Positions 1 to 9,347 are shown, numbered from the stretch's first letter. The stretch is DNA of 64,000 bases from Rhodobacterales bacterium HKCCE3408 (GCA_015689705.1 WVSN01000010.1:106613-170612); one strand, 5' to 3'. The notes: generated by a model from the letters alone, not told the origin. Made by a program: numbers and translations.

Positions 1-1
1 G

Positions 2-736
2 GGCTTCGACCTCGCCTCGGGCCTGCACAACCTTCTGCGCGACGAAGAGGACCTCGCCGCCGTCGCAAAGGCGACCGGACGAAAACTCCATGATGTACGC
101 GTCCCGAGCGTGAAGTACCCGATCGCCAATGGCGAGAAGCGGAGCGGCAAGCGCTGCCTTGCCGTCGGCACCGATTGCTCGGTCGGGAAGATGTACACCT
201 CGTTGGCGATGGACCGGGACATGAAGGATCGCGGTCTGAAATCGAGCTTCCGGGCCACGGGGCAGACCGGTATCCTGGTCACCGGTGAGGGTGTTCCTCT
301 CGACGCGGTGATCGCCGATTTCATGGCCGGGTCCGTCGAATGGCTGACGCCCGACAACGACGACGATCACTGGGACCACATCGAAGGCCAGGGCAGCCTG
401 TTCCACGTCTCGTATTCCGGCGTGACGATGGCGCTGATCCATGGTGGTCAGCCCGATGCGCTGATCCTGAGCCACGAGCCGACGCGGCCGCACATGCGCG
501 GTCTACCGGGCTACCAACTGCCATCGCTCGAAGCTCTGCGGGATACCGCGCTGCCACTGGCGCGGATCGCGAACCCGGCCTGCCAGGTCGTCGGGATCTC
601 GGTCAACACGTCGGGCTACGGCGAAGACGAGGCGCTGAGCTATCTGGAGGCGACCGAAAAGCGCATGGGCCTTCCCACCTGCGATCCGTTCCGGCAGGGT
701 GCCCACAAACTGGTGGATGCGCTGCTCGCCCTATGA
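2..736 (+). CDS. dgcN: DUF1611 protein, probable D-glutamate N-acetyltransferase (5' partial)
   Basis: The frame is open to the left edge, so this is the C-terminal 244 residues and the start lies outside the window. A P-loop-like GTDCSVGK sits at about residues 56-63 of the fragment, with the DUF1611 hallmarks HEPTRPHMRGLPGY and GISVNTSG further on. DUF1611 members next to an enolase-superfamily epimerase are known as DgcN, which acetylates D-glutamate before racemisation. The stop overlaps the dgcA start as ATGA, so the two are translationally coupled. The family and pairing are clear; the substrate is inferred from that pairing. Confidence 0.85.
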   Translation, partial: GFDLASGLHNLLRDEEDLAAVAKATGRKLHDVRVPSVKYPIANGEKRSGKRCLAVGTDCSVGKMYTSLAMDRDMKDRGLKSSFRATGQTGILVTGEGVPLDAVIADFMAGSVEWLTPDNDDDHWDHIEGQGSLFHVSYSGVTMALIHGGQPDALILSHEPTRPHMRGLPGYQLPSLEALRDTALPLARIANPACQVVGISVNTSGYGEDEALSYLEATEKRMGLPTCDPFRQGAHKLVDALLAL

Positions 737-1695
737 TCTCCGTCACTGCCGACACCTTTCCGCTGGCCGAGGCCTTCACGATCGCGCGCGGTTCGCGGAC
801 CGAAGCGCATGTGCTGACGATCCGCGTGTTCCGTGACGGTGTGACCGGCATCGGCGAATGCGTTCCCTATCCGCGCTACGGCGAAAGCCTGCAGAACGTG
901 ACCGAAGCGATCGAAGGGCTGCCACCCGACATCTCGCGGCAGGACTTGCAGCACGCGCTTCCGCCCGGTGCGGCGCGCAACGCGGTCGACTGCGCGCTTT
1001 GGGACTGGCAGGCGAAGAAGACCGGTGCGCCGGTCTGGCGTCTTGCTGCGCTGCCGCGGCCGAAACCGGTGGAAACGGCGTTCACGATATCGCTCGCCCC
1101 GGCCGAGGCGATGGAAGCATCTGCGGCGCGAAACGCGCATCGCCCGCTTCTCAAGGTCAAGCTTGGCACGCCCGAAGACATGCCGCGGCTCGAAGCTGTG
1201 CGCCGGGGCGCGCCGAAGTCACGGATCATCGTCGATGCAAACGAGGGCTGGACAGCCGAAGTATATGCCGATCTGGCGCCGCATCTGCTTCGGCTCGGCG
1301 TGGAGATGGTCGAGCAGCCGCTGCCGGCCGGGCAGGACGAGGCGCTTGCCGGGATCGAACGGCCGCTGCCGGTCTGCGCCGACGAAAGCTGCCATGACCA
1401 AGCCACCCTCGCTGACCTGTCGGGCAAGTACGACATGGTCAACATCAAGCTCGACAAGACCGGTGGCCTGACCGAGGCGCTGGCTCTGAAGGCCGCGGCC
1501 GAAGCGGAGGGATACCGGATCATGGTCGGTTGCATGGTCGGATCGTCTCTGGCGATGGCGCCCGCGATCCTGCCGGCGCAGGGCGTCGCGATCGTCGATC
1601 TCGACGCGCCGCTCCTGCTGGCCGCCGACCGCGATCCGCCGATCCGGTTCGAAGGTTCGATCATGCATCCCGCTCCCGCGGAGCTCTGGGGATGA
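733..1695 (+). CDS. dgcA: enolase-superfamily epimerase, probable N-acetyl-D-glutamate racemase
   Basis: A 320-residue member of the dipeptide-epimerase branch of the enolase superfamily. The acid/base pair KxK is at K141 and K143 (LLKVKLG). The metal ligands are D168 (VDANE), E194 (VEQPLP) and D217 (CADES), and the second catalytic lysine is K239 (NIKLDKTGG). These are the residues expected for 1,1-proton transfer at an alpha carbon. Paired with DgcN it would convert N-acetyl-D-Glu to N-acetyl-L-Glu; a plain L-Ala-D/L-Glu epimerase is the main alternative. The ATG at 733 overlaps the dgcN stop, and its own stop overlaps the next start as ATGA. Confidence 0.88.
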   Translation: MISVTADTFPLAEAFTIARGSRTEAHVLTIRVFRDGVTGIGECVPYPRYGESLQNVTEAIEGLPPDISRQDLQHALPPGAARNAVDCALWDWQAKKTGAPVWRLAALPRPKPVETAFTISLAPAEAMEASAARNAHRPLLKVKLGTPEDMPRLEAVRRGAPKSRIIVDANEGWTAEVYADLAPHLLRLGVEMVEQPLPAGQDEALAGIERPLPVCADESCHDQATLADLSGKYDMVNIKLDKTGGLTEALALKAAAEAEGYRIMVGCMVGSSLAMAPAILPAQGVAIVDLDAPLLLAADRDPPIRFEGSIMHPAPAELWG

Positions 1696-2450
1696 CGGCC
1701 CCGGCCCGCCGGATCGCCGTGATCGCCGACATCCACGGGAACGCGGATGCCCTGAATGCGGTGCTGGCGCGGATCGACGCGGCCGGCGCGGACCTCATCG
1801 TCAATCTCGGTGACCATTTCAGCGGGCCTCTCGATGCGGTGCGGACGGCGGAAATCCTGCGGACCCGGCCCGAGATCGTTTCGATCCGCGGAAACCACGA
1901 CCGCTGGCTGATCGAACAGGACCCGGCCGAGATGGCGCCGTCCGACGCATCCGCGCATGCGCAGCTGTCCGCCGAGGACCTGCGCTGGCTGCGGTCATTG
2001 CCGCCGCTCCACCGTATCGACGACGTGCTCCTCTGCCATGCGACGCCGAAGGACGACCTGACCTACTGGATGGAGACCGTGACGCCCGAGGGTGCCGTCA
2101 CGCTCCGCCCCGCGGACGAGATCGAGCGGCTGGCCAGAGGCGAAAGCGCCGCGCTCATGCTGTGCGGCCATACCCACGTGCCACGCGGAGTCCGCCTGAC
2201 CTCCGGTGCGCTGATCGTCAATCCCGGCAGCGTCGGTTGCCCCGCCTTCGACGATGACCATCCGGTGCCGCATGCGGTCGAGGCCGGTCTGCCCGATGCA
2301 CGGTTCGCCATCGTCGAACGCTTCGGCGACGACTGGACCGTCGCCTTCCACGCCGTACCATACGACACGGCCCGGATGGCGCAGATGGCCGAGGCGGCCG
2401 GGCGCAGGGACTGGGCCAAGGCGGTCGCGCGCGGCCGGGTGCGGCCTTGA
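1692..2450 (+). CDS. calcineurin-like metallophosphoesterase, YfcE/MJ0936 type
   Basis: A 252-residue single-domain metallophosphatase. All metal-binding blocks are present: DIHGN at 13-17, GDH at about 40-42, GNHD at 67-70, and CGHTHVP with NPGSVG in the C-terminal half. The family hydrolyses phosphomono- or diesters with two metal ions in the cytoplasm; the substrate cannot be read from the sequence. It overlaps dgcA by 4 nt and lies 54 nt before the aminotransferase, so it probably belongs to the same transcript. Its role in a D-amino-acid operon is unclear. Confidence 0.85.
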   Translation: MTAPARRIAVIADIHGNADALNAVLARIDAAGADLIVNLGDHFSGPLDAVRTAEILRTRPEIVSIRGNHDRWLIEQDPAEMAPSDASAHAQLSAEDLRWLRSLPPLHRIDDVLLCHATPKDDLTYWMETVTPEGAVTLRPADEIERLARGESAALMLCGHTHVPRGVRLTSGALIVNPGSVGCPAFDDDHPVPHAVEAGLPDARFAIVERFGDDWTVAFHAVPYDTARMAQMAEAAGRRDWAKAVARGRVRP

Positions 2451-2504
2451 CGCCGGCGGCCCGAGACCCGAAAGCGGATTAAGAACAGCAGCGGAGACCA
2501 CACC

Positions 2505-3359
2505 ATGAGCCGCACCGTCTACGTCAACGGCGAATACCTCCCCGAAGAACAGGCGAAGGTCTCGGTCTTCGACCGCGGCTTCCTGTTCGCCGACGGCGTC
2601 TACGAGGTGACGAGCGTCCTCGGCGGCAAGCTCATAGATTTCGACGGCCACGCGAAACGGCTCCAGCGCTCGCTCGACGAGCTCGAGATGAAAAACCCCG
2701 TGACGAAGGACGAGCTGCTCGGCGTCCACCGCGAGCTTGTGGAGCGGAACGGGATCGATGAAGGGCTGGTCTATCTCCAGATCACCCGCGGGGCGGCGGA
2801 CCGCGACTTCGCCTATCCCGACGGGGCGGAACCGACCATCGTGCTCTTCACCCAGTCGAAGCCCGGCCTCGCCGAAAGCCCGAAGGCGAAAACGGGGATG
2901 AAGGTGATCTCGATCGAGGATCAGCGGTGGGGTCGGCGCGACATCAAGACGGTGCAGCTTCTCTACCCGTCGATGGGCAAGATGATGGCCAAGGCCGCAG
3001 GCGCAGACGACGCATGGATGGTGCAGGACGGTCAGGTGACCGAAGGGACGTCCAACAATGCCTACATCGTGAAGGGCAACACTATCGTCACCCGACAGCT
3101 GTCGAACGACATCCTGCACGGGATCACGCGTGCCGCCGTCTTGCGGTTTGCCGCGGAGGCCCAGATGCAGGTCGAAGAACGGCCGTTCACCATCGACGAG
3201 GCCATGGGCGCGGACGAGGCGTTCATCACCTCGGCCTCGACCTTCGTGATGCCCGTGGTGGAGATCGACGGAGCGGCCATCGGCACCGGCACACCCGGCC
3301 CCGTCGCCGCACGCCTGCGCGAAATCTACCTTGAAGAAAGCCGCAAGGCCGCGATCTAG
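2505..3359 (+). CDS. dat: D-amino acid aminotransferase (class IV PLP enzyme)
   Basis: A 284-residue fold-type IV transaminase. The PLP lysine is K148 in DIKTVQLL, and the cofactor-contacting glutamate is E180 in VTEGTSNN; both match D-amino acid aminotransferases rather than branched-chain enzymes. The N-terminal VFDRGFLFADGVYE block is typical. It would interconvert D-Glu and 2-oxoglutarate with D-Ala and pyruvate. The ATG follows a purine-rich stretch (cagcggagacc). Its TAG stop shares the palindrome CTAG with the stop of the convergent pip gene. D-specificity is inferred from motifs and from the dgcNA neighbours. Confidence 0.85.
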   Translation: MSRTVYVNGEYLPEEQAKVSVFDRGFLFADGVYEVTSVLGGKLIDFDGHAKRLQRSLDELEMKNPVTKDELLGVHRELVERNGIDEGLVYLQITRGAADRDFAYPDGAEPTIVLFTQSKPGLAESPKAKTGMKVISIEDQRWGRRDIKTVQLLYPSMGKMMAKAAGADDAWMVQDGQVTEGTSNNAYIVKGNTIVTRQLSNDILHGITRAAVLRFAAEAQMQVEERPFTIDEAMGADEAFITSASTFVMPVVEIDGAAIGTGTPGPVAARLREIYLEESRKAAI

Positions 3360-4345
3360 AAGTCGAGCCGCTTCCGGTTCTGTTCCACACCGCGCATGAC
3401 GTTGACCAGTTCCCGGCTGATGCCGGGTTCGGACAGCGCGTGGCCGGCGGACTTCACCATTTGCAGCCGGACGGCGGGCCAGTTCTCGGCCAGCCGGTAG
3501 GCCGAAAGCGGCGGGCAGATCATGTCGTAGCGGCCCTGCACGATCACGCCGGGCACATGCGAAATGCGCCCGATATCGCGCAGGATCTGGCCGTCGGCCT
3601 CGAGAAAGGCCCGGTTGGTGAAATAGTGGTTCTCAAGCCGGGCGAAGGCGCGGGCGTAGTCGGCCGGGCTTTCGGCGCTGGCGCCGTCGCTGTCGATCGA
3701 GGCGAGCGCGTTTTCCCAGGACGCCCAGGCACGGGCAAAGCGGGTCTCGACCATCAGGTCGCCCGAGAAGAGCCGCCGGTTGTAGGCCGCGATCAGGTCG
3801 CCCCGCTCGTCCTGCGGCACAAGGCTGGAGAACCGGTTCCACTGTTCGGGCCAGAACTGCCCGGCGCCGCCGCCATAAAACCAGTCGAGCTCGCGTTCGG
3901 TCGCAAGGAAGACCCCGCGCAGCGCCAGATAGGCGACCCGGTCCGGGTGCGTCTCGGCATAGACAAGCGCCAGCGTCGCGCCCCACGATCCGCCGAACAC
4001 CGCCCAGCGGTCGATTTTCAGCTCTTCACGGATGCGCTCGATATCGTCGACGAGGTGCCAGGTCGTGTTCGCTTCAATCGAGGCGTGCGGGCGCGACCGG
4101 CCGCACCCGCGCTGGTCGAACAGGATGATCCGCCAGCGTTCCGGGTCGAAATAGCGCCGCATCGCGGGCGAGCAGCCGCCGCCAGGACCGCCATGCAGGA
4201 CGACCACGGGCGCGCCCTCGGGATTGCCGCATTGCTCCAGGTAGATGGTGTGGCCGTCGCCCACGTCGAACATGCGCTGATCGAACGGGTCGATCGGCGG
4301 GTAGAGATGCGCGGCTGCGCGCTTTTGCGCGGCGAACTTGTCCAT
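3356..4345 (-). CDS. pip: proline iminopeptidase
   Basis: A 329-residue alpha/beta hydrolase that removes N-terminal proline from peptides in the cytoplasm. It has the oxyanion motif HGGPGGG (51-57), the family signature DQRGCGRS (78-85) and the nucleophile S120 in GGSWGAT. A late QGRYDMICP supplies the Asp region and SAGHALSEP the His. A longer reading upstream exists, but the ATG at 4345 gives the usual N-terminus (MDKFAAQKR, then [10 protein letters not shown]). It is divergent from ubiG and shares its stop tetranucleotide with dat. Confidence 0.93.
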   Translation of the reverse strand: MDKFAAQKRAAAHLYPPIDPFDQRMFDVGDGHTIYLEQCGNPEGAPVVVLHGGPGGGCSPAMRRYFDPERWRIILFDQRGCGRSRPHASIEANTTWHLVDDIERIREELKIDRWAVFGGSWGATLALVYAETHPDRVAYLALRGVFLATERELDWFYGGGAGQFWPEQWNRFSSLVPQDERGDLIAAYNRRLFSGDLMVETRFARAWASWENALASIDSDGASAESPADYARAFARLENHYFTNRAFLEADGQILRDIGRISHVPGVIVQGRYDMICPPLSAYRLAENWPAVRLQMVKSAGHALSEPGISRELVNVMRGVEQNRKRLDF

Positions 4346-4410
4346 ATCGGACCTATATAGAACTCCCGCGGCGCGTACCACGCCCGCGAGGATCAAAGTT
4401 GCAGGACGCC

Positions 4411-5148
4411 ATGACCGTAACGATCGACGACACAGAGATCGCCAAGTTCCAGGCAATGGCCGCCGAATGGTGGGACCCGGAGGGCAAGTTCAAGCCGCTC
4501 CACATGCTGAACCCGACGCGGCTCGACTACATCACCGCGCAGATCGCGGCGGAGTTCGGGCGCGACCTGAAGGGCGAGACGCCGTTCGCGGGGCTGCGCA
4601 TCCTCGATATCGGCTGCGGCGGGGGATTGCTGTCCGAGCCGATGGCGCGGCTCGGCGCCGAAGTCGTCGGCGCGGATGCGGCCGAGCGCAACATTCCGGT
4701 CGCCGAGCTCCACGCCGAGCAATCGGGCCTCGAGATCGACTACCGGCACACGACGGCGGAGGCGCTGGCCGAGGCCGGCGAGCAGTTTGACGTGGTTCTG
4801 AACATGGAAGTGGTCGAGCACGTGGCCGATCCGCCGGCTTACCTTGCGGCCTGCCATGCGCTTCTGAAGCCGGGCGGGCTGATGGTGTGCTCCACCATCA
4901 ACCGCAACCCCAAGAGCTTCGCGATGGCCATCGTCGGAGCGGAGTACGTCATGCGCTGGTTGCCCAAGGGCACGCATGACTGGAACAAGTTCATCACGCC
5001 GGACGAGCTGTTCTCGCTGCTCGAGGGCGCAGGGCTGAAGCCGGTTGACCGCAAGGGGTTCGTGTTCAACCCGATCCTGTGGACCTGGGGCCTGTCCGAC
5101 CGCGACCTGTCGGTGAACTACGTCACGGCAAGCATCCGCTCCGCCTAG
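4411..5148 (+). CDS. ubiG: 3-demethylubiquinone-9 3-O-methyltransferase / polyprenyl-DHB methyltransferase
   Basis: A 245-residue SAM-dependent O-methyltransferase that carries out both O-methylations of ubiquinone synthesis. The SAM-binding motif DIGCGGG lies at 66-72. The N-terminal [19 protein letters not shown] and the later LPKGTHDW and FNP elements are diagnostic of UbiG. An upstream TTG at 4399 would add four residues and has a slightly better spaced purine-rich site; the ATG at 4411 is preferred because agga precedes it by four bases. It ends in CTAG, shared with the convergent marR gene. Confidence 0.95.
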   Translation: MTVTIDDTEIAKFQAMAAEWWDPEGKFKPLHMLNPTRLDYITAQIAAEFGRDLKGETPFAGLRILDIGCGGGLLSEPMARLGAEVVGADAAERNIPVAELHAEQSGLEIDYRHTTAEALAEAGEQFDVVLNMEVVEHVADPPAYLAACHALLKPGGLMVCSTINRNPKSFAMAIVGAEYVMRWLPKGTHDWNKFITPDELFSLLEGAGLKPVDRKGFVFNPILWTWGLSDRDLSVNYVTASIRSA

Positions 5149-5588
5149 CGTTCGGTCTCCATCCGCTGGCGCAGGGTGCGCAGGACCTGCACGGCAGAGC
5201 GCACCTGGTCGGCGCCAATTTCGCTCGCTGTTTCGGCGAGGATCGGCGCGATGGCTTCAAGCGCCTGGTCGCGTGCCTGCCGCCCGGCGCGGCTGATCGT
5301 CACGAATTTCCGCCGCGCGTCGTCCCAGTCGGGCCGGATGTGCACGTGCCCGGCCCATTCGAGCCGGTTGAGCGTGTTCGTCATTGCGCCACGGGTGACA
5401 TAGAAGGTCCGGGCCAGCTGCGCCGGGGTCTTTTCGCCGGTCGCGCGGGCCAGATGATTCAGGACCGAGAAATGGCTAAGCTCCATCCCTTTCGGTAAAG
5501 CCCGGCCGAGCCTGTTCCGCAGCATCTGGTCCGCGGCGAACATCTCGGAAATCAGGGCGATCGAAAGCGGATCGTCGGACTGGGCCAT
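5145..5588 (-). CDS. MarR-family transcriptional regulator
   Basis: A 147-residue winged-helix regulator. The recognition-helix region [26 protein letters not shown] and the wing ([15 protein letters not shown]) follow the MarR pattern, with flanking helices for dimerisation. No cysteine sensor is obvious, so the ligand is unknown. It is monocistronic, convergent with ubiG, and separated by 54 bp from grxC on the same strand. Confidence 0.88.
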   Translation of the reverse strand: MAQSDDPLSIALISEMFAADQMLRNRLGRALPKGMELSHFSVLNHLARATGEKTPAQLARTFYVTRGAMTNTLNRLEWAGHVHIRPDWDDARRKFVTISRAGRQARDQALEAIAPILAETASEIGADQVRSAVQVLRTLRQRMETER

Positions 5589-5642
5589 GGCCGGCAGTAG
5601 TGCCGACCGCGCGGTCTCAAGGCAAGCGCCGCGTCGTCGCGG

Positions 5643-5900
5643 TCAGCCGGCGAGAAGCGGGTCGAGTTTGCCGTCGCGGTCGAGCTCGGCCATATCGTCG
5701 TAGCCGCCGACATGGGTGTCGCCGATGAAGATCTGTGGCACGGTGTGACGGCCGTTCGCCCGGCCGAGCATCTCCTGCCGCTTCGACGGATCGCCGAGGA
5801 CGTCGTATTCGAAATAGCTCACGCCCTTGTCGGCCAGCAGCCGCTTCGCCGCATAGCAGTAGCCGCAGAGCGGCGAAGTATAGATTTCAACGCTTTGCAT
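5643..5900 (-). CDS. grxC: glutaredoxin 3
   Basis: An 85-residue dithiol glutaredoxin with active site CGYC (C12, C15) in place of the classical CPYC. The cis-proline segment TVPQIF and the GGYDD glutathione-binding motif are present. It reduces disulfides and glutathione adducts in the cytoplasm using glutathione. It lies 36 bp after comF on the same strand and is probably cotranscribed with it. Confidence 0.93.
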   Translation of the reverse strand: MQSVEIYTSPLCGYCYAAKRLLADKGVSYFEYDVLGDPSKRQEMLGRANGRHTVPQIFIGDTHVGGYDDMAELDRDGKLDPLLAG

Positions 5901-5936
5901 CGCGCGCGTCCCCGTTCCAGTCTGTTGCGCGAATAC

Positions 5937-6662
5937 TTAGGCATCGCGGCAGACCCGCGCCAGTGCAATCACGGAGACATTATCTGCACCGGCCCGGCGC
6001 GCCGCTTCCGACGCCGCGGCGAAGGTCGCGCCCGAGGTCATCACGTCATCGATGAGGAGAACGGGCCGGCCCTCGAGCTGCCGCCCGTTTCCCGGATGCG
6101 GGGCGATGGCGCGGTCCAGTGCAGCCCGCCGCTCCTCGCGCCCGAGGCCGTCGAGGCTCGGAGTTGCGCGGACACGCAGCAGCGCGTCGACCGCGACATC
6201 GGCACCCGTCGCGCGGGCCATCGCCTGCGCCAGAAGAGCCGACTGGTTGAACCGCCGCCGCATCAGCCTGCCGCGATGGAGAGGGATGGGAACGAGCACC
6301 GTTTCGGGTTGCAGCAGGTCCTGCGCGGCACGGGCGAGCCACGGACCAGCCGCCCGCGCGACCTCGGCCCGGTCGCCATGCTTCAATCCCAGGATCAGGC
6401 GGCGCGCAGTGCCAGCGTAGACCATTACCGCGCGCCCCCGGTTCCATGGCCGCGGCATCGCACGGCAGTCGTCGCAGGCGAGCCGCTCGTCCGGATCGGC
6501 TTGGCCCGGCAGTGGCGCACCGCAGATGTCGCAGATGGTCGACAGGATGAAGGGCGTTTCCGACCAGCAGGCGCCGCACAGCGCGAAATCCTCACCAACG
6601 AGCGCGCTGCAGGACAGGCATTCGGGGGGAAACACGGCGTGGAGCACGGTTTGCAATCTCAT
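5937..6662 (-). CDS. comF: ComF-family phosphoribosyltransferase-like protein
   Basis: A 241-residue protein. The N-terminal double zinc ribbon has CxxC pairs (CLSC, CGAC, CDIC, CDDC), and the C-terminal type I phosphoribosyltransferase domain has the PRPP motif LLIDDVMTSGAT. ComF proteins are linked to DNA uptake and to single-strand DNA handling during transformation; the reaction is not established. It is divergent from the methyltransferase gene 47 bp away and lies upstream of grxC. Confidence 0.88.
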   Translation of the reverse strand: MRLQTVLHAVFPPECLSCSALVGEDFALCGACWSETPFILSTICDICGAPLPGQADPDERLACDDCRAMPRPWNRGRAVMVYAGTARRLILGLKHGDRAEVARAAGPWLARAAQDLLQPETVLVPIPLHRGRLMRRRFNQSALLAQAMARATGADVAVDALLRVRATPSLDGLGREERRAALDRAIAPHPGNGRQLEGRPVLLIDDVMTSGATFAAASEAARRAGADNVSVIALARVCRDA

Positions 6663-6709
6663 CCCGACCCTCTAAGTAGCCCACTGTTCCGACCAAGGCG
6701 CGACGACCG

Positions 6710-7573
6710 ATGACCGAGGCCAGACCACAGCTTGTCGACCCGGAGGCGCTGGCCCGCCACCGGCGCCGGGCGCGGCCCGAGGCGGCGCGCTTCCTGCACG
6801 ACGCAGCCCGGGACGAACTCGATGAAAGACTGATCGACGTTAACAGGTCCTTTACGACGCCGGCGCTGGTGACGCCGTTCCCTGACCTCTGGGACGACTT
6901 TCTTCCGGATGCTCCGCGTGTCGCGCCGGATGAAACGCTGGCGCTGGAACCGGGCGCGCACGATCTGGTCGTCCACGCCATGGCGCTGCACTGGTCCGAG
7001 GATCCGCTTGGCCAGATCATCCAGTGCACTCGTGCCCTGCAACCCGACGGCCTGTTCCTGGCCGTCTGCCTCGGCGGCACGACGCTGACGGAACTGCGCG
7101 CATCGCTGGCCCAGGCCGAGGCGGAATTGACCGGTGGGATCAGCCCACGCGTCGCGCCGATGGCCGAGATCCGGGATCTCGGTGCGCTTCTCCAGCGCGC
7201 GGGCCTTGCTTTGCCCGTCGCCGACAGCCTCGCCCTGACGGCGACCTATAGCGGGCTTCCGGCTCTGGCGCGCGACCTGCGGGCCATGGGTGAGACCAAT
7301 GCGCTGGCCGCCCGGCTGCGGCATCCGACGCCGAAGACGCTCTTCGCGCGGGCCGGCGCGCACTACGCGCAATCCTTCCCGGCCGAAGAAAACCGGATCC
7401 GGACGACCTTCGAGCTCGTATTCCTGACAGGCTGGCGCCCGCACGAAAGCCAGCCGAAGCCACTCCGCCCCGGCTCGGCTGCGCACCGGCTGGCCGACGC
7501 CCTCGGGGTCACGGAGTTTGACGAAACCGGCGCCGACGCGCAAAAGGCGACTGACGAGGTGGACCAGAGATGA
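6710..7573 (+). CDS. SAM-dependent methyltransferase-like protein, NDUFAF5/BioC type
   Basis: A 287-residue protein resembling the NDUFAF5/BioC branch of the methyltransferase superfamily. It has the DPEALARHRRRA start and the LHWSEDPLGQI and ALQPDGLFLAV segments. The glycine-rich motif I is degenerate, so catalysis is uncertain. In mitochondria NDUFAF5 modifies an arginine of complex I; the bacterial role is not settled. It overlaps hemH by ATGA, implying coupled translation. Confidence 0.75.
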   Translation: MTEARPQLVDPEALARHRRRARPEAARFLHDAARDELDERLIDVNRSFTTPALVTPFPDLWDDFLPDAPRVAPDETLALEPGAHDLVVHAMALHWSEDPLGQIIQCTRALQPDGLFLAVCLGGTTLTELRASLAQAEAELTGGISPRVAPMAEIRDLGALLQRAGLALPVADSLALTATYSGLPALARDLRAMGETNALAARLRHPTPKTLFARAGAHYAQSFPAEENRIRTTFELVFLTGWRPHESQPKPLRPGSAAHRLADALGVTEFDETGADAQKATDEVDQR

Positions 7574-8637
7574 ACATGATGCGTGACGCGACACCGGCCG
7601 AAACACTTGCCCATGCGCCCGCGGACCACCCGGCGGTCAAGTTCGGCAAGGTCGGCGTCCTGCTCGCCAATCTCGGGACGCCGGACAATTACGACTACTG
7701 GTCGATGCGCCGCTACCTGTCGGAATTCCTTTCGGACCGGCGCGTCATCGACTACTCGCCCTGGATCTGGCAGCCGCTTCTGCAACTCATCATCCTGTCG
7801 AAGCGCCCGTTCTCGTCCGGGGCGGCCTACAAGTCGATCTGGAACGAAGAGGCGGGGGAAAGCCCGCTGATGACCATCACGAAGGCGCAGACGGCGAAGA
7901 TGGCCGAGCGCATGGCGGCGCGGTTCGGCGACGAGGTCGTGGTCGACTACTGCATGCGCTATGGCAATCCCTCGACCAAATCGAAGGTCGATGCGCTGGT
8001 CGCGCAGGGTTGCACGAAGATCCTCTTCTTCCCGCTCTACCCGCAATATGCCGGCGCCACCTCGGCCACAGCCTGTGACGAGTTCTTCCGGTCGCTCGTG
8101 GACATCAAGTGGCAGCCGACGGTCCGCACGGTCGAGGCGTATTACGAACGCCCGGAATACATCGAGGCGCTGGCACAGTCGGTGGAGCGCACGTACGCCG
8201 GCCTGGACCAGCGTCCGGACGTCCTGGTCTGCTCCTATCACGGTGTGCCGAAGCGCTACCTGATGGAGGGCGACCCGTATCACTGCCAGTGCCAGAAGAC
8301 GACGCGCCTCCTGCGCGAGCGGCTTGGATGGGACAAGACGGAGATCGTGACGACCTTCCAGTCCCGCTTCGGGCCGGAGGAATGGCTGAAGCCCTACACC
8401 GTCGAAGAGGTCGCGCGTCTCGCCGAACAGGGCAAGAAGCGGATCGCGGTCTGCGCGCCCGCGTTTTCGGCCGACTGCATCGAGACGCTGGAAGAGATCA
8501 ACGAGGAGATCCGCGAAAGCTTCGAGCACGCGGGCGGTGAGAGCTTCACCTACATCCCGTGTCTCAATGACGACGACGCGCACATGGATGCGCTGTTCGA
8601 CGTGGCGGTGGACAACATCAAGGGCTGGATCGCCTGA
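7570..8637 (+). CDS. hemH: ferrochelatase
   Basis: A 355-residue enzyme that inserts ferrous iron into protoporphyrin IX, the last step of heme synthesis, at the inner face of the membrane. Family blocks are VGVLLANLGTPD near the N-terminus, FPLYPQYAGATSA, the active-site histidine in CSYHGVPKRYL, the HCQCQKTTRLL segment, and the late CAPAFSADCIETLEEI. The start chosen overlaps the upstream stop; the second ATG at 7576 is possible. Confidence 0.95.
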   Translation: MNMMRDATPAETLAHAPADHPAVKFGKVGVLLANLGTPDNYDYWSMRRYLSEFLSDRRVIDYSPWIWQPLLQLIILSKRPFSSGAAYKSIWNEEAGESPLMTITKAQTAKMAERMAARFGDEVVVDYCMRYGNPSTKSKVDALVAQGCTKILFFPLYPQYAGATSATACDEFFRSLVDIKWQPTVRTVEAYYERPEYIEALAQSVERTYAGLDQRPDVLVCSYHGVPKRYLMEGDPYHCQCQKTTRLLRERLGWDKTEIVTTFQSRFGPEEWLKPYTVEEVARLAEQGKKRIAVCAPAFSADCIETLEEINEEIRESFEHAGGESFTYIPCLNDDDAHMDALFDVAVDNIKGWIA

Positions 8638-8653
8638 GAACAGGCGCGGGCGG

Positions 8654-8791
8654 TCAGGCCGCCCGGCCGGTTACCGGCGCACCGGTGAATAGCGTCTCGC
8701 CCACTTTCACGACGATCTTGCCGTCTTCCAGTGCGCGTACGAAAAGCCCTTGAACAGATACGCACGTCCCAAGCGTAATTGTCTTCAGCAC
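8654..8791 (-). CDS. small conserved-looking hypothetical protein (45 aa)
   Basis: A short basic-to-neutral protein, almost all beta-prone, with repeated short strands (LGTCVSVQG, DGKIVVKVG, TLFTGAPV) and one cysteine. The aaggggg ribosome-binding site fits the GTG at 8791 best; the GTG at 8797 is close to it, and the ATG at 8854 gives a less likely 66-residue form. A -10-like TATGCT lies about 35 bp upstream on the minus strand. No function is recognised. It resembles a tiny beta barrel, but that is only a guess. Confidence 0.55.
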   Translation of the reverse strand: MLKTITLGTCVSVQGLFVRALEDGKIVVKVGETLFTGAPVTGRAA

Positions 8792-8948
8792 AGTCACGTC
8801 CCCCTTGGCTGTGTCCCCTAAGCATAGCGAAAACCGGTTCAAAGGCAGCAACAAAAATCGACGTAATACGCCGGATTTTGCCTATTCTTTCATCAATTTA
8901 GGGACGATTATCGGAGATCGGGCAGATTCCTGCCGATGACCTTCGGGG

Positions 8949-9347
8949 TCACAGCCAGTCGCGGAGAATCGGGATCAGCGGCAGATCCGCGGGCGGCATC
9001 GGGTAGTCGCGCAGGCGCGCCGGAGGCGCCCAGGCAAGGCGCTGACCCTCGCGCGGGGAAGGGATTCCCTGCCACTTCCGGCAGACGAAAAGCGGCATGA
9101 GAAGGTGGAAGTCGTCGTAGCCGTGACTGGCGAAGGTCAGCGGTGCAAGGCAGCTCGCCCAGGTGTCGATTCCGAGCTCTTCGTGAAGTTCGCGGATCAG
9201 CGCGGCCTCCGGCGTCTCACCGGCTTCGACCTTGCCGCCGGGAAACTCCCACAGACCCGCCATGGACTTCCCCTCGGGGCGCTGCGCAAGGAGAACGCGG
9301 CCATCGGGGTCCACCAGCGCCACGGCGGCGACGAGGAGTGTGTTCAA
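8949..9347 (-). CDS. mutT: 8-oxo-dGTP diphosphatase, NUDIX hydrolase
   Basis: A 132-residue MutT-type NUDIX enzyme that cleanses oxidised guanine nucleotides. The Nudix box is complete: GGKVEAGE followed by the REL-EE-G core (RELHEELGI). The preceding LWEFPGG is typical of MutT. Its start overlaps the argJ stop by 4 nt (9344-9347), so it is translationally coupled to argJ. Confidence 0.9.
   Translation of the reverse strand: MNTLLVAAVALVDPDGRVLLAQRPEGKSMAGLWEFPGGKVEAGETPEAALIRELHEELGIDTWASCLAPLTFASHGYDDFHLLMPLFVCRKWQGIPSPREGQRLAWAPPARLRDYPMPPADLPLIPILRDWL

Noticed and set aside
8880..8920. FNR-type site in the AT-rich stretch near 8.9 kb
   Set aside because: TCATCAA is present but the matching TTGAT half at the right spacing is not.
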